64,000 bases of DNA, from assembly GCF_036711975.1 (NCBI RefSeq), contig NC_091973.1, positions 9,858,001 through 9,922,000 of the forward strand, read 5' to 3'. This stretch comes from Onthophagus taurus. Lineage: Eukaryota; Arthropoda; Insecta; Coleoptera; Scarabaeidae. The notes beneath the pieces were generated by a model that worked only from the letters and a program-made list of their open reading frames with translations, searched no databases and was not told the origin of the DNA. This document shows, piece after piece, positions 20,337 through 31,917 of this stretch (position 1 is the stretch's first letter; each line of letters begins with the position of its first letter). The position numbers and the translations under genes were made by a program.

Positions 20337-20508
20337 TCGGATGTAAATTACAACACCCAGATTTCTTACCGATGCTCGAAACTCAATTTGTTGCCGGTCT
20401 ATAACCAAGTCCATCTGACCTAGAGGCGCGCGGGCGTGGTCCGATCCAAACACAATAGCTGTCGGTTTATTATTATTAATGTGCATTATTTATAAAATTC
20501 AGTGCACA
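20337..20508. other. Spacer with shared repeat motif
   Basis: Contains AAGTCCATCTGACCTAGA, also seen near 59521 and partly at 36770, at the edges of LINE fragments. No gene seen. Confidence 0.4.
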
Positions 20509-20757
20509 CTAAAAATCTGCAGGTGGGAACGAGTAGTAAATCTGGGTGTCGTCAGCATATGAGTGAAATTTACAGTATTGAAGTCGTTCTGACATCGTGA
20601 ATGTATATACAGCTTCATTCAGAGTACTACTTTCAAAATATTTGGCAGTTACATGTTTTAGGACATTCTCTTCCATTGATGGTGATATCATATTTTCAAT
20701 TGGACAAATTATTTCAAAATGGCGACTATCAACTTTTTTTTTTAAGTGGAATGCCAA
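20509..20757 (-). pseudogene. LINE RT motif C fragment
   Basis: The last ~24 residues read CKFHSYADDTQIYYSFPPAD. This is the YADD catalytic box (motif C) of CR1/Jockey-type reverse transcriptase. The N-terminal 55 residues do not match anything I recognise, so the true fragment is short (about 20509-20600). Confidence 0.55.
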
Positions 20758-20995
20758 AATTTCTTTTTATTATTGAGATCCTAAAAACATTCTTTACACC
20801 ATAGTATTTCGTTTTTCTTAAAAATTCCTTTCTTTCCCCATCAAAAAGCACAGTAACATTTTAATCTAGTAGCGCATGAATGTTTTACACTCGATGTTAT
20901 TTTTGTCCAAATATCAAGTAGCGCTAGACACAAAAGAATCAATTAAACTTTATTTTTTAATAAACATCTACTTATTTATTTTCATGGTTCAGTTT

Positions 20996-21221
20996 TTAAT
21001 CGGGAAACTTTACTAGGATGTAGTACTTTCCAAAATAACACAAGTTTTTGTATATAAACATAGCTCTACTTATCAAATCAAAATAAATGTCTTCAAACGT
21101 TTCGAGTTCTTCAATTTCTCCTTGAGTTTCATCAGCAAGGCACTCAATCTTGTTTTGAATATCGTAAAAGTTGTCCAAGATCGGAATAATATTGTTCATG
21201 CGGGTATCGATATTTCCTAAT
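20996..21221 (-). pseudogene. BEL/Pao gag fragment split by a transposon
   Basis: The minus-strand frame GNIDTRMNNIIPILDNFYDI followed by EELETFEDIYFDLISRA has the helical FEDxYF pattern of BEL gag (DUF1759 type). It is interrupted exactly at 21221 by the IS4EU-like element. In the uninterrupted site (36114-36230) the frame reads through as SESQLGNIDTRM. Only a short piece of gag is present. Confidence 0.55.
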
Positions 21222-21233
21222 GGGGTCATACAC
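21222..21233 (+). repeat. Left terminal inverted repeat of the IS4EU-like element
   Basis: GGGGTCATACAC, an exact inverse of the right end at 26149-26160. Similarity fades after 12 bases. Confidence 0.85.
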
Positions 21234-21666
21234 GATTTTTTTTTTATTATATTTTCTGAAAGTTTGTATAAAAATATAGTTACCGTTATTTTTTTTTCGA
21301 ATATTTTCGAACAAAATCATAGTTAAAAAAATTTTTGAAAATTTGTATACCCATTTGCACTTTTAAAATTCCCGCGTTGATGACGTACGAATCTCACTTT
21401 TGCGCCCCCTGCTACCCGCTCAAATGCGAGAAAGTGATGAACGTCATTTAGGATGTATTGAAAAGAGATAGAATAGTAAAGTCGGCCATTTATATTTTTC
21501 AATATTGTTTATGTTTCGGTTTTTGGTTATGTGTTGGTGAAAATCGTACTGAGTTAACTATTTTTTAGTGATTATATCGTTTTTTTATTGTAAATATTTT
21601 ATAGCCGTTTAAAAAACATTTATTTCAATTTGAAAAATCCTACTACTACTATTTTCTAATGTCAAC

Positions 21667-23414
21667 ATGGTCAAACCTAAATACTGCTTTGTACCAAATT
21701 GCTATAATAGTTCAACAGAATTTCCTCAGAAAATATTTATAACAGTGCCGTATGATAGTAATGTCCGTGCTAAATGGTATGCCGCTGTAAATTCAAAGCA
21801 GGCATTAAATTCAAGTAAACATGTGTTTAGTTGTGAGGATCATTTTGATGTAAGTTAAACTTTACTAAAGTTGTGTTTTGAATAACAGTCAATATAACAT
21901 GTATTTTTTAGTTGGAGAAGGATGCTGCAAACTGGGTGTATTTTAAAATGATGGGAAGTAAATTAATTTTGAAGAAAGATGTATTACCCAATAAAAAAAT
22001 TGAGGGAAAGTACTTTGGTTCCCAATTGACTGATTCTGCTAAGAAAAGGAAACGAGAAAATCTAGAAGAATGCAGTTTTCGTAAACGACTTTTTGTTAGT
22101 AAAGACATAGATGAACCACAACCTTCAACATGTTCAGCACCCGTTCAATTACCTTCTACCCCAGAATTGCGTTGTGAAATGTCTGAGTCTTCATTGGATA
22201 ATGCACATTTAATTAAATCATCATTTATGTACACACCCTCCAAAACCGCCATTATTTCATCCCCATCAGGAGAGTTTTATGAAGAAGAAGTAAAAGTAAA
22301 ATGTGACGCAAGCACGAACACCTATCTTGAGACTTCTAATAAGAAAATTCAGATAAATTTGAAAGGACAACAACGCAGTATAGGCTGCAATACAAAGCAG
22401 CTAAAACCAATAAATATAAAACATCCTCTGAAGAGAACTATATCTTGGACAGCAACTAGTAGTTCTACTGATGCATCTATTTCAGAATATATGCCTCACG
22501 CAAGTTCAAGTTCAACATCAAGTACAAATGTATCATATAAAAAAGCACCACAAAAACAAACAAATTTAAATTTAACTGTGTCAAATATTGAATCTAACAG
22601 TAGATTTTATTTAGGATTGCCACAAGACGAATATTTTTTAATTAGACTCACATGTGAAATAAGTCCTATTACTTACACTGATGTATTAATAACTATTAAG
22701 AAAATACGCCTCAATGATCCATACATGAGACTGGCAATAGATTTTGGAATGAGCGTTTCTTTAGTGAATAAAAGTTTTATACGTTCGCTTCCTATACTTG
22801 CTAGTAACTATCAAGAATTAATTTATTGGCCAAATGCATCAAAAATAAAATTACGTTTACCAGTACCATTTAGATATAGATATCGACAAGTTCAATCTAT
22901 TATTGACTGCTTAGAAATTGAAATTGAAAAGCCAGGAAAACCAATCCATCAAGCCTTGACTTGGAGTCAGTATAAAAAATGCAATACTTTAAAATATTTA
23001 ATATCATCTACTCCCAATGGACTGGTCAACTTTATTTCAAATGGTTTTGGTGGCCGAACTACTGACAAAGAAATAGTGGAAATGAGTAACTATTTACAAG
23101 CATTACCCTATAACTGTGGAGTTATGGCTGACCGGGGGTTCAAACACATAGATGAACTGCTTGTTCAAAAGAAATGTTTACTGATTCGACCACCATCTGT
23201 CAGTGCAGGTAAAAAAAGCACCAGAGAAGAAGTTCTAGAAAGTAAAAGAATTGCAGCATTGAGAATCCATATAGAGCGAGTTATAAGAAGGTTACGCGAA
23301 TTTTCAATACTTTCTCCTCATGCTTGCGTTAAAAGTAAGCTTGTTCAGTGGTTAGACTACATTATTATAATTGCATGTGGTATAATTAATTTACAAGGTA
23401 GCCTAATTAAGTAA
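21667..23414 (+). CDS. THAP-domain transposase (two exons)
   Basis: Exon 1 (21667-21849) and exon 2 (21912-23414) join at GAT|gtaagt...tttttag|TTG to give 561 residues without a stop. The N-terminus is a THAP zinc finger: C-x-x-x-x-C in KYCFVPNCYN, then CEDHF, with the conserved LKKDVLP end completed only by splicing. A Ser/Thr-rich linker follows. The C-terminal half is a DDE_4-like nuclease: LAIDFGMSVSLVN (~residue 270), SNGFGGRTTDKEIVE (~370), VMADRGFKHIDELL (~395) and the RIHIERVIRRLREF region. It should bind the element ends and move it. Convergent with the nuclease gene 350 bases downstream. The catalytic residue assignment is by motif only. Confidence 0.85.
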
Positions 23415-23762
23415 ATTGATCAAACTAATTAAATCAAATAAATATTGTAATCTATATCAATTAAGAAGTGTTTCATTTTCCAATTAGATCTAAAAAACAG
23501 AGCAAATATCTTACAAAATATTAGCTAAATCAACAATGTAAAGTGCTAGAGTCAAAAATTAAATGTCTTTGTTTTTATATTAAGTCTATAAGTTAAATTA
23601 ACTTCTGAATACATATTGTCTTATTGGATAGGGTATTTAATATTAATGTCTTCTATATGTTGTTACACATAATACTTAATAATGAGCATTTTTTGTTAAG
23701 AGTTCAATATTTATGATTAAAAGTCAAAAAATTAATTTTTTGTACAATTTATTACATGAAAA

Positions 23763-25352
23763 TTATTTTATTATTTTGGTATAAATAGCTGTTTTCCAAA
23801 ATTCTTGAGCAATTTGCATTAAATCTTTGCAATATTCTTCATCAAATGGGATTTCCACAATAGTGACTGCTTTGGTTTCTTCAAATGATGGAGATGCCAC
23901 ACAGAACAGTCCATGTTTTCTTTGACTGAACAACATCTGTAGCTGGAGCTGGGCATAACCTTTTTTAGAGATTTTACCCTCATTATCAATATATTTAACA
24001 TAATTTTGGGCTTGGGGACATTTTATCTCGATGCAATATTTTTCAGATATTCCATCAGGTGATGCGCCGAATATTGGGTAATCTTTTAATATAAAAATTC
24101 CGCATTTCCTTATATTAATTTTATAAATTTTTTGAACCATGTCAAGAACCTCTTCCTCTAAAAAAAAATATCTCAAATTAGTTGCTATAAAAAAACTGAC
24201 AAGAACAATATATTACCTAACTTAAGTCCTCTTGACATAGCAGCTGTCTGAGGAATTTTTCCTGAACCAAGAATGCTTTCAACCAAACATCCATCCTCAG
24301 TTTTGCATCTACATACTTCATACACTTTTGAAGCGGTTATTCGACCATATCGCGTCTCATACCACTCATTTGATTTTGATTGCTGTTTGGTTAAGGCTTC
24401 CACTGAAACGCAATCTTCTTCCTGTATTATATCTTTACAATAATTGATAAGCCCATCAGCACTATACACTGCATTCTCTGCTTTATATTTTAAACTAAGG
24501 TGATGTATTGACGTTTTCATAATAGGCGAATCTTCATTAAAATAATTTAATAATATAGAGCTGCTACCAGCTGCTTTTCCCTTTTCAACTACAGCTTCCA
24601 GGAAGCGCCCTTCATTTTTTCTTAATTTGGGAATTGGTTTAGTAAACATTTCTTGAACGGTTATGTTTTTTAAAGATTTCCCCACTTTTGCTAGTTTGGG
24701 GGCTTTCCAATAGCAATCAACAGAAGTTACTGAAGGTTCCTCACTTCTACGATGTAACCACATTAATACAGCTACTCCATGCTTGCAGCCACCTAAAATT
24801 TTATATTCATTTTAAAAAATTTCTATTTAACAATTTATATAGGTAAGAATCCCAAAATAATATATACATGTTATATATATATGTATACATTATATTGGGT
24901 AATAATAATATTAATCATATTTAAGAATATTAATTAATAAATACCTGCCGAAGCTGCACAGTCATGACATTCACAGCTAATTACTTCCTCGTCCCTTTCA
25001 TTTATAATGATAGTAACACCATATCCTTTTTGGTGAATACGGTGTTCAGGTGTAATAAGTGCTTTAACAATGCATAAGCCGTCTGCTCTTTTTAATTGAA
25101 CATTACCAATTGCATCATCACCATACGAATCTTTACTAGATCTGCAAAAAACAGTAAGGTGTTAAAACAATATAGACAAAAAAATATTAAATTATAGCGT
25201 AAATAGCATAACTATTAAACATACCTTTCTGTTTTAACATTTTTAATTTCTGCACTCATAAAATTCAGATTTTTGCAATAAAAAGTATGCACCATAAAAG
25301 CATTAACAGCAGGTAAATTGCTAGAATCTGCTTTCATAAAGCCTGCCTCCAT
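23763..25352 (-). CDS. SWIM zinc-finger / YqaJ-type exonuclease (four exons)
   Basis: Exons on the minus strand: 25352-25225, 25141-24945, 24792-24217 and 24157-23763. All three introns are GT-AG and all phases agree. Total 1296 bases, a 431-residue protein with no stop. The SWIM finger (CECHDCAASAGG, CKHG) is formed across the second intron. The YqaJ/lambda-exonuclease domain has WYETRYGRITASKV, GASPDG (Asp), CIEIKC (E-x-K) and YAQLQLQM (Gln). The family degrades or processes DNA ends, and a role in excision or integration of the transposon is inferred. The start ATG at 25352 is the first in the exon; a further upstream exon cannot be excluded. Confidence 0.85.
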
Positions 25353-26148
25353 AATAAAGAAAGGAATAAAATAACTACAAACTACTATTAAGAAAAAACT
25401 ATTAACTAATAAAAAAATTATGAACTAATAAGAGAAATGCTACAACTAATAAGTAAAACAATAACTACAAAAAACTATTAAAAAATAACTATTGAGAATA
25501 TTAAAAAAAACACTAACTACAAAAAACTACTAACTATTAAAAAAATAACTATTAAGAATAAACACAAAGGATTGGTAAGAACACAAACTGCAGCAAAAGA
25601 CAGATAGTGAATGAACAATTTTAACATTTTTAGTTTAGAATATTTTCTTGTTAAGAAGAGAGGGTAAAGATGGTAAGGGGTTCAAAACTTTCTACCTGAC
25701 TAGGGGTACAAAATAAACATCTGGGAAACATTTGACCCAACAACCATTCTGTTTACCTACCTGAATAATAACAGATTTAGAAACAAAGGTCCGTATTCCC
25801 TTTTTAATGGTAATAGATGGTAAATTTAGATTACACTCCTACTCCAAACATCATTAACGTTATTCATCTAACGAACGGACGTGAACACCCCATGAGGTTA
25901 TGTTTATTATGTTTTGTTTTGAAACTGTCACACCGCAAGCGCTATCTAACGGACAATTTAACTTGTTTTAGGCTGTGCGGTTCCTACGTCACAGAAAAGC
26001 CGCGAAATTATTTCGTTTGAATATTTGCTATTTTTCACTTCAAATTACGCAAAATATAAAATTGATCAAAATATTTCTTTTACTTTGTGTTCATGCATAT
26101 ACTTGCATATATCGTTTGACGTAAAAATTTTCCCCAAATTCAATAAGT
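25353..26148. other. Right subterminal region of the IS4EU-like element
   Basis: AT-rich. Bases ~25370-25560 are imperfect tandem repeats around ACTATTAA/ACTACAAA. No coding signature; a short plus-strand frame at 25817-26020 looks like chance. Confidence 0.5.
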
Positions 26149-26160
26149 GTGTATGACCCC
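26149..26160 (-). repeat. Right terminal inverted repeat of the IS4EU-like element
   Basis: GTGTATGACCCC, exact inverse of 21222-21233. It is followed directly by AT, the duplicated target. Confidence 0.85.
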
Positions 26161-26187
26161 ATTGACTCTCGCTAACCTACTAACCCC

Positions 26188-26261
26188 CTATTCTTATCCT
26201 ATCAAACACATTTTAAAATTATTAAAAAATGAAACACAGAACTTTATTTAAAAACAGAAAT
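26188..26261 (-). pseudogene. nanos-like pseudogene 3' UTR, severed by the Polinton-like element
   Basis: Matches the 3' UTR-like part of the other nanos-like copies (e.g. 36238-36310). It contains AATAAA on the minus strand and ends with the AGAAAT duplication. The rest of this copy continues at 34423. Confidence 0.75.
26256..26261. other. Left target-site duplication (AGAAAT)
   Basis: AGAAAT here and at 34423-34428. The uninterrupted nanos-like copies have it once (AGAAATAAAAAACG at 13075 and 14636; TGAAAT at 36308). Confidence 0.9.
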
Positions 26262-27665
26262 AGTAGTATAGCTATGGGCGTTCTGGACCAAAATCCCATA
26301 AGATTTAACATTGGGGTCGAAAAGTACTTTTTATCCCCACCACTACCTCCTTTCGAGGGTGTAGCCACGCCCACATTTTAAATTCAACCAATCAGAGCGC
26401 AGCATTCTCCAAGAACCCTCTTTTTGGCGGGAAATTTGAATGAGGATCGACAGGCCTTATGTCGATATATCAAGGCCTTGACACATCCGGACACGAAGCG
26501 TTTGGCTTGGAGGTTATAAAATGGTAAATATCTCGTTAACGATGCTTCAAATCGAAAAATAAACCAAAAAATTCCCCCCTACAAGCCCCTGTCGCCTATA
26601 ACAAATACGAACAATATGGCACGGCTGAAAACTGCCAAAAGGGCCTTATTTAGTTATCGAGCTGATGACGTCATGCCGCCGGATCGTGTGGAGCTTGGTG
26701 GTGGTGACGTCATCTAGACAACCAGTTAGGTGCTGCATTTGGGCGTGGGCCGGTAGGGGGAGCAGGGTGCGAAGTGAGGGGTGTTGGAACTTCATCGAGA
26801 CCTTGATACATCCGGACACAAAGCGTTTGGTTTGGCTTACCGGCTGAGTGCTATGGTGCGGGGTGCGGGCGGGCAGGGCAGGGTGGTTCAATCAGAGCAT
26901 AGCCTTCTCCGAGAACCCTCTTTTAGGCTGGGGATTGAATGAGGCTACCGCCTTATCACGATGACGTCATCGTCGATATATCGAGGCCTTGACACATCCG
27001 GACACGAAGCGTTTGGCTTGGAGGTTATAAAATGGTAAATATCTCGTTAACGACGCTTCAAATCGAAAAATAAACCAAAAAATTCCCCCCTACAACCCGC
27101 AATCGCCTATAACAAGCACGAACAATATGGCACGGGTAAAAACTGCCAAAACGGCCTTATTTAGTTATCGAGCTGATGACGTCATTCCACCGGACATGTG
27201 AACACAAAGCGTTTGGCTTGGAGGTTATAAAATGGTAAATATCTCGTTAACGATGTTTCAAATCGAAAAATAAACCAAAAAATTCCCCCCCTACAACGCC
27301 CGTCGCCTATAACAAGCACGAACAATATCGCACGGGTGAAAACTGCCAAAAGGGCCTTGGTTAAAACCCCTGTTCAACCGATCGGTTCAACCCCTGTCCC
27401 TCCCTACAACCTCCTGCCGACTATAATAAGCGTGAACAACATTGCACGGGTGAAAACTGGTAAAAGGACCTTATTTAGTTATCGAGCTGATGATGTCATG
27501 CCGCCGGATCGTGTACAGCTTGGTGGTGGTGACGTCATCTAGACAACCAGTTAGGTGAAGGATGTGTGCCAGTAGGGGGCAGTGGGTGAGGTGCGGAGTG
27601 AGGGGTGTTGGAACTTCATCAAAACGTTGATACATCCGGACACAAAAGCGTTTGGCTTGGAATTC
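26262..27665 (+). repeat. Left long inverted repeat of the Polinton-like element
   Basis: Matches the inverse of 32983-34422, with the outer ~200 bases closest. Inside, a unit with GCGTTTGGCTTGGAGGTTAT, then ATCTCGTTAACGA and ACCAAAAAATTCCCCCC, recurs near 26500, 27010 and 27210. The perfect palindrome TGACGTCA occurs near 26668, 26704, 26961, 27177 and 27530. The GC-rich parts contrast with the surrounding AT-rich DNA. Confidence 0.85.
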
Positions 27666-28206
27666 TGCCGGGGTTCGAGCATGCGTGGAGTGAAGTGTTG
27701 GATCTTAAGAGGGTATAGAGGTGGTGGTAACCTTTATCGCAGACATGTTTATATTTACTTAATAAAAAATAAAGCAACGCTACGGTTGCTGCTAAAAAAA
27801 AACATCACGGGAGCAGCTGTCAGTCGGGAGAGATAAGGATTAAAATAAAAAATTATAGAAGATTAGAGATTATTTATTTATTTAAAAAACCATAAATTAT
27901 ATAAATTTAATAAGATACATTTATTATTATTATTACATTCTTCATAGATGAAGTCGGTTTCGTTAACACACAATAAGTGTTCATTACTTTACGTGTTGGA
28001 TCATAACATTCATTCTCCACTTTTATCCAGAAATGCATTATGGGTATGTGTAGGTCCTTATGTTTCATATAACCAAACAACATTTCCGGCTAATACCCTA
28101 ATTTACATTAAAGATGCTTGTAGGCAGGCTCCAAAAAAATGTTGTCTTATCAATTCTTGGGGAATTATATTGTTTAATAATGAGAGTTTAATTCGATCCG
28201 CACCTG
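27666..28206. other. Interior spacer, no convincing gene
   Basis: Between the left repeat and the polymerase end. A plus-strand frame of 106 residues (27948-28268) overlaps the antisense polymerase C-terminus and shows no family signature. Confidence 0.5.
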
Positions 28207-31200
28207 TTAACAGCATGATAAGATGCGCCAATGTCCCCAGGGTAAAGTATCAACTGTCCCCGGAATAATATATCTTTTATCGTCGTGAGAACTAAGTGCA
28301 GTTTTGGTTTGCGTAATTGTTGATACTTGGTGGTTTCGCGATTGAAACAATTTTTGGGTGACGAGCATTTCTTTGTCCTCTCGCAAACATACTAAGTAAT
28401 CATCGAAACTGGTTACGTTTTTAACAATTGACGTTTTTATGCCTTTAGCTTTTTAAACTTTATCTCCCCCCTCCACTCGACATGCATACATCTTCGATCT
28501 CAACCCCACAAATTCAGTCATTACCTTACCGGCGTTTTCATCTTTCATCATACCGAGAACTTTTTTATTTACACGAGGAATGTTGTATATATTATTTTCA
28601 GGATAATCACTCGTGTCGAAATATTTCGAAGCATCGCGTCGAATCACTTCATATAAATCCGGGCATTCGACTTCGTATATAAGGGAATCAGTATCGGTGT
28701 AACAGACTCTGGCCTTGTCCCCAAATCGTCTCCTCATATACGAATAATGAAAATCATATATTTTTAATTTCGATATATCTAAAATACACATACCAACGTA
28801 GATGGGTTTATTAAAATAAATTTCCATTTTATTGAGCTCAATAGCAACTAAATTTTCATCGAAGATAATTGAGGATTTGAAATTTGGTTTCGCGATCAAC
28901 GCCTCAGCGCCGTAACGACCACCCCATTTTGTCACAAGCTTCACAATGGAATGTTTTCGAATATTTTCCATCGTCTTGCCAAATACGGCGTTGTTCATTA
29001 ATTTGAATAAATTTTTGTCGAAGTCGTTAATCGCCGCGGTTCTAAATTTAGTGTTTAAATTAATATATGATTTCAACCAAGCCGACTGTTTAAATTCCAA
29101 AACACGATGAATTTTTGTTAAAATTAAACCATTTTCAATCGCTTGTTGTAAATTACGATAATGCAACACATATCGCTCTTTATTATATAAAGTGCCCATT
29201 AATTTGGTTTGTTTTGAATTTGGTGGTGCACGATGTTCTGGGCAAAATGGAAGGTCACGATTTGAATCATGAATGGATTCAGGGTACTCGAGATCAACTT
29301 CTAAAATGTAACCTTCAGGGTTATCCTCAGGTACATTGAAGTTGATGTTGTTTCCCTCAACCCACTTAAATCCGCCATAGGGTAGGTACTGAGACATTGC
29401 CCATCCATATTGATTATTGATATCATCATAAATTATAAATTTTGATGGCTCAGCTGATTTATAATTAGGTAGATATTTATTATTAGCCGAGGCGTAACGT
29501 TTCGAACACTGGCTTAGACCTCCTCGTATACCTCGCTCTATAAACATTGCCATATCAATATCCGTTAATAGCTCAAGTTTTACCCTCGTATACTTCAGCA
29601 TGCAGTCCCATGTATACCCGGGCAATGTATAGTAATGAGCCGGGTCTAAGCTATACGAATTCAGGCAGCTAGCCCGAAATTGCTCGAATACGTCTGCTAA
29701 TAACAAAATATCTGTTTTCAAATATAACTCACTGTAATTTCCTAAATTTTGACAGCCAAAAGCGTTCCACACTTCATTAGCATGCGTATAATCAGTATCT
29801 GCAATGTGACTGTCGGTCATAGAGTTATAAAATGTAGATTCATCCGGTAATGCAGTTTCATTTAATTTTGTAAAAGAGTCCAAGTAATCATAAGGAAACA
29901 CTCCTTTACGCGTTAATAAATTGAATTTAGATTCATCTAAATTTGGAAATTGTGTTTTTAAATTTGGAAAGGAATCTGTATAACTTGCTAATTTATCTAA
30001 ACTCGATGCCATGAACCGAAATGAATCAATAAACCGGAATTTAATTAAATTTTGGTCTATATTTTTAGTAAAAGAAATATATCGCTCCTTATTTATAGGT
30101 AGCAAATCGATGCGTCCTTCGAAATCTTTTGCTAAATTCTTTATAATAAAGTGACTATCGTACCCACTTAAATTATGAAAGACTACTGGAATCACGTGAC
30201 TATCCTGATAGTTAATGTTGCAATCCTCATGCGCAGTTCCTCGATATTTACCAGTAAGGTGACAATGGTCTCGAACTCTGACGTCACCTACGTCAAAGCG
30301 GTTTTCGCATATATGACAGCATGATAATGAGCGAAACTCCAGTTCTTGCGGTTCGGTAAGAGGTTCCATGGGTAAGGGACATAGGAATATAGTTTCCACA
30401 TCTTCCGCTAGCTGCTTCATTTCGGTCACAAACCACTGCTGACAGTTCTCACCGGCATATGATTTGTAAAAGCTCAGGGACTCGTCATATGAGCATTTTA
30501 CGTAATAATCAATACTATATGGCTTATGTTGTGTATCAGTCTTTGTTGTTGGTATCAAAAGACATTCTAGATCCGCATACACCACAAATGGAACCGATTC
30601 TTTATTTTGAAAATTCTTGAAATATACGGTTTCACCTTCCTTCGGCATACGGATGCGGCATTCATTCATTTTAGCACAATCCTTCACGTGTTTTTCTAGA
30701 CCGGTGGAACTGTAAAAATAGTGAAGGCAACGTTCACAGAAATATTTTTTCGTATGATGTATCGATAATTGAGATGACACTAGTCGGGATAAATCTTTTA
30801 TCCAAACGTAGTGAAATCTCGGCTTGAATTCACCATCATCATCCCCATCTTCTTCTTCTACATACTTATCTTGGATGAGTAGCAGGTTAACGTGTCTGCC
30901 TCTCCTCTCCTTAGCTAGATAGGAAGGAACTACATTATACCGTCCCTTCTTTAGTGATTCAAGAATGTACACGTTGACCGACACATCGTTTTGTTGTTCA
31001 AACCGAGGGATTTGTTTCATGACCATCGGCATTGCTATGTTCTTCATATTTAAAACTTCTGAGTAATGTGGATACATGTAAGTTCGGTCGATGTGATGAT
31101 TGGCTGGATAAAGCGCTGAAGTCACTGCCCACGCAAAACATGCTTCATCATCGTTCTTTACATTTACATAAGCATGTTTCAACCTAAGGGCCCTAGGTAA

Positions 31201-31917
31201 TTCAATGTATGACGACCCAAGTTGTGGGGTATATTTATTAATGTTCATCTGTAGGTTTACGATCGCATTTAAAGCCCATCCACTATCTTTTTCTTGAAAT
31301 TCTTCAAGGGCTTTTAGAACGGAGTCTTGAATGTTGCTCTTAAACCACTCTTCTAAATCAGTGTTGTTATAAATTGCGACATTTCTAGTATTTATATATT
31401 TAAATTCAAATACTTCCTTTCCCATTTTCTTAGTTACGAATTCACCACAAAACACAGCGTTAACTTTCAATGTTGATTTTTTCACATCATTAGTCATTCT
31501 CCTTATTATCATTTTTTTAGCATCTTCCATAAATTGTCGAGGGTCCTTGTGGGTCAGGTTAATGATGATCCCCGTTCTCATTCTGTTGGAGAACGCCGTC
31601 TGAAGGTCTTGCCATTTTACCCGCAAGCTTCTAAAGTTCTCGCGAGTCGGGTGAGTTGGTTTGTACCCGGTCCCAGTTACGTACCGGAGCGATTTTAGCA
31701 TGCTTCGGAATCCATGCATGTGACCAGCACAAGTGGTTATGTGGTGCTTTTCACCACTTGTGTTGGCTACCTTTAGCGCAGCGTTCATCACCTTAATATT
31801 ACGATTACAGTCCTTTATTGCGGGCTCTATATCTTCCCCATCAGCAGTTACAACTCTATGATGCATTTCTTCAACTAGTCTTGAAAAAGACAGGGTTTTG
31901 ACTGATGTTGAAGCCAT
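28207..31917 (-). CDS. Protein-primed type B DNA polymerase (one internal stop)
   Basis: Start ATG at 31917; open for 1154 codons to a TAA at 28453-28455, then in frame for 81 more codons to a second stop at 28207. The part after the TAA (KKAKGIKTSI, DDKRYIIPG, LPWGHWRI) is the usual polymerase C-terminus, so the TAA is a nonsense change. Order: a ~370-residue N-terminal region; a C2H2-like finger (CERCLHYF); exonuclease motif I VVYADLEC; an endonuclease VII-like zinc cluster (CHICENRF, RDHCHLTGKYRG); exonuclease II FHNLSGYDSHF; exonuclease III YLKTDILLLADV; polymerase motif A IIYDDINNQYGWAMS; motif B MNNAVFGKTMEN; motif C CYTDTDSL; then GLRSKMYA (KxY). All catalytic Asp are present. It would replicate linear element DNA from a protein primer. 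No terminal-protein gene is recognised; it may be the N-terminal region. Confidence 0.92.

Larger units (their letters stand above)
21222..26160. mobile_element. IS4EU/ISL2EU-like DNA transposon, complete
   Basis: 4939 bases bounded by inverted termini GGGGTCATACAC and GTGTATGACCCC. The flanks are TTTCCTAAT on the left and ATTGACTC on the right. The uninterrupted site TTTCCTAATTGACTC is present at 36206-36220, so a 2-base AT was duplicated. It carries two convergent genes: a THAP-domain DDE transposase on plus and a SWIM/YqaJ nuclease on minus. This pairing is known from the IS4EU (ISL2EU) group; I place it there by gene content and by the 2-base duplication. Both genes appear open, so the element could be autonomous. 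Confidence 0.85.

Noticed and set aside
27948-28268. 106-residue plus-strand frame inside the Polinton-like element
   Set aside because: It overlaps the antisense C-terminus of the polymerase and has no recognisable motif; there is no second copy to test it.
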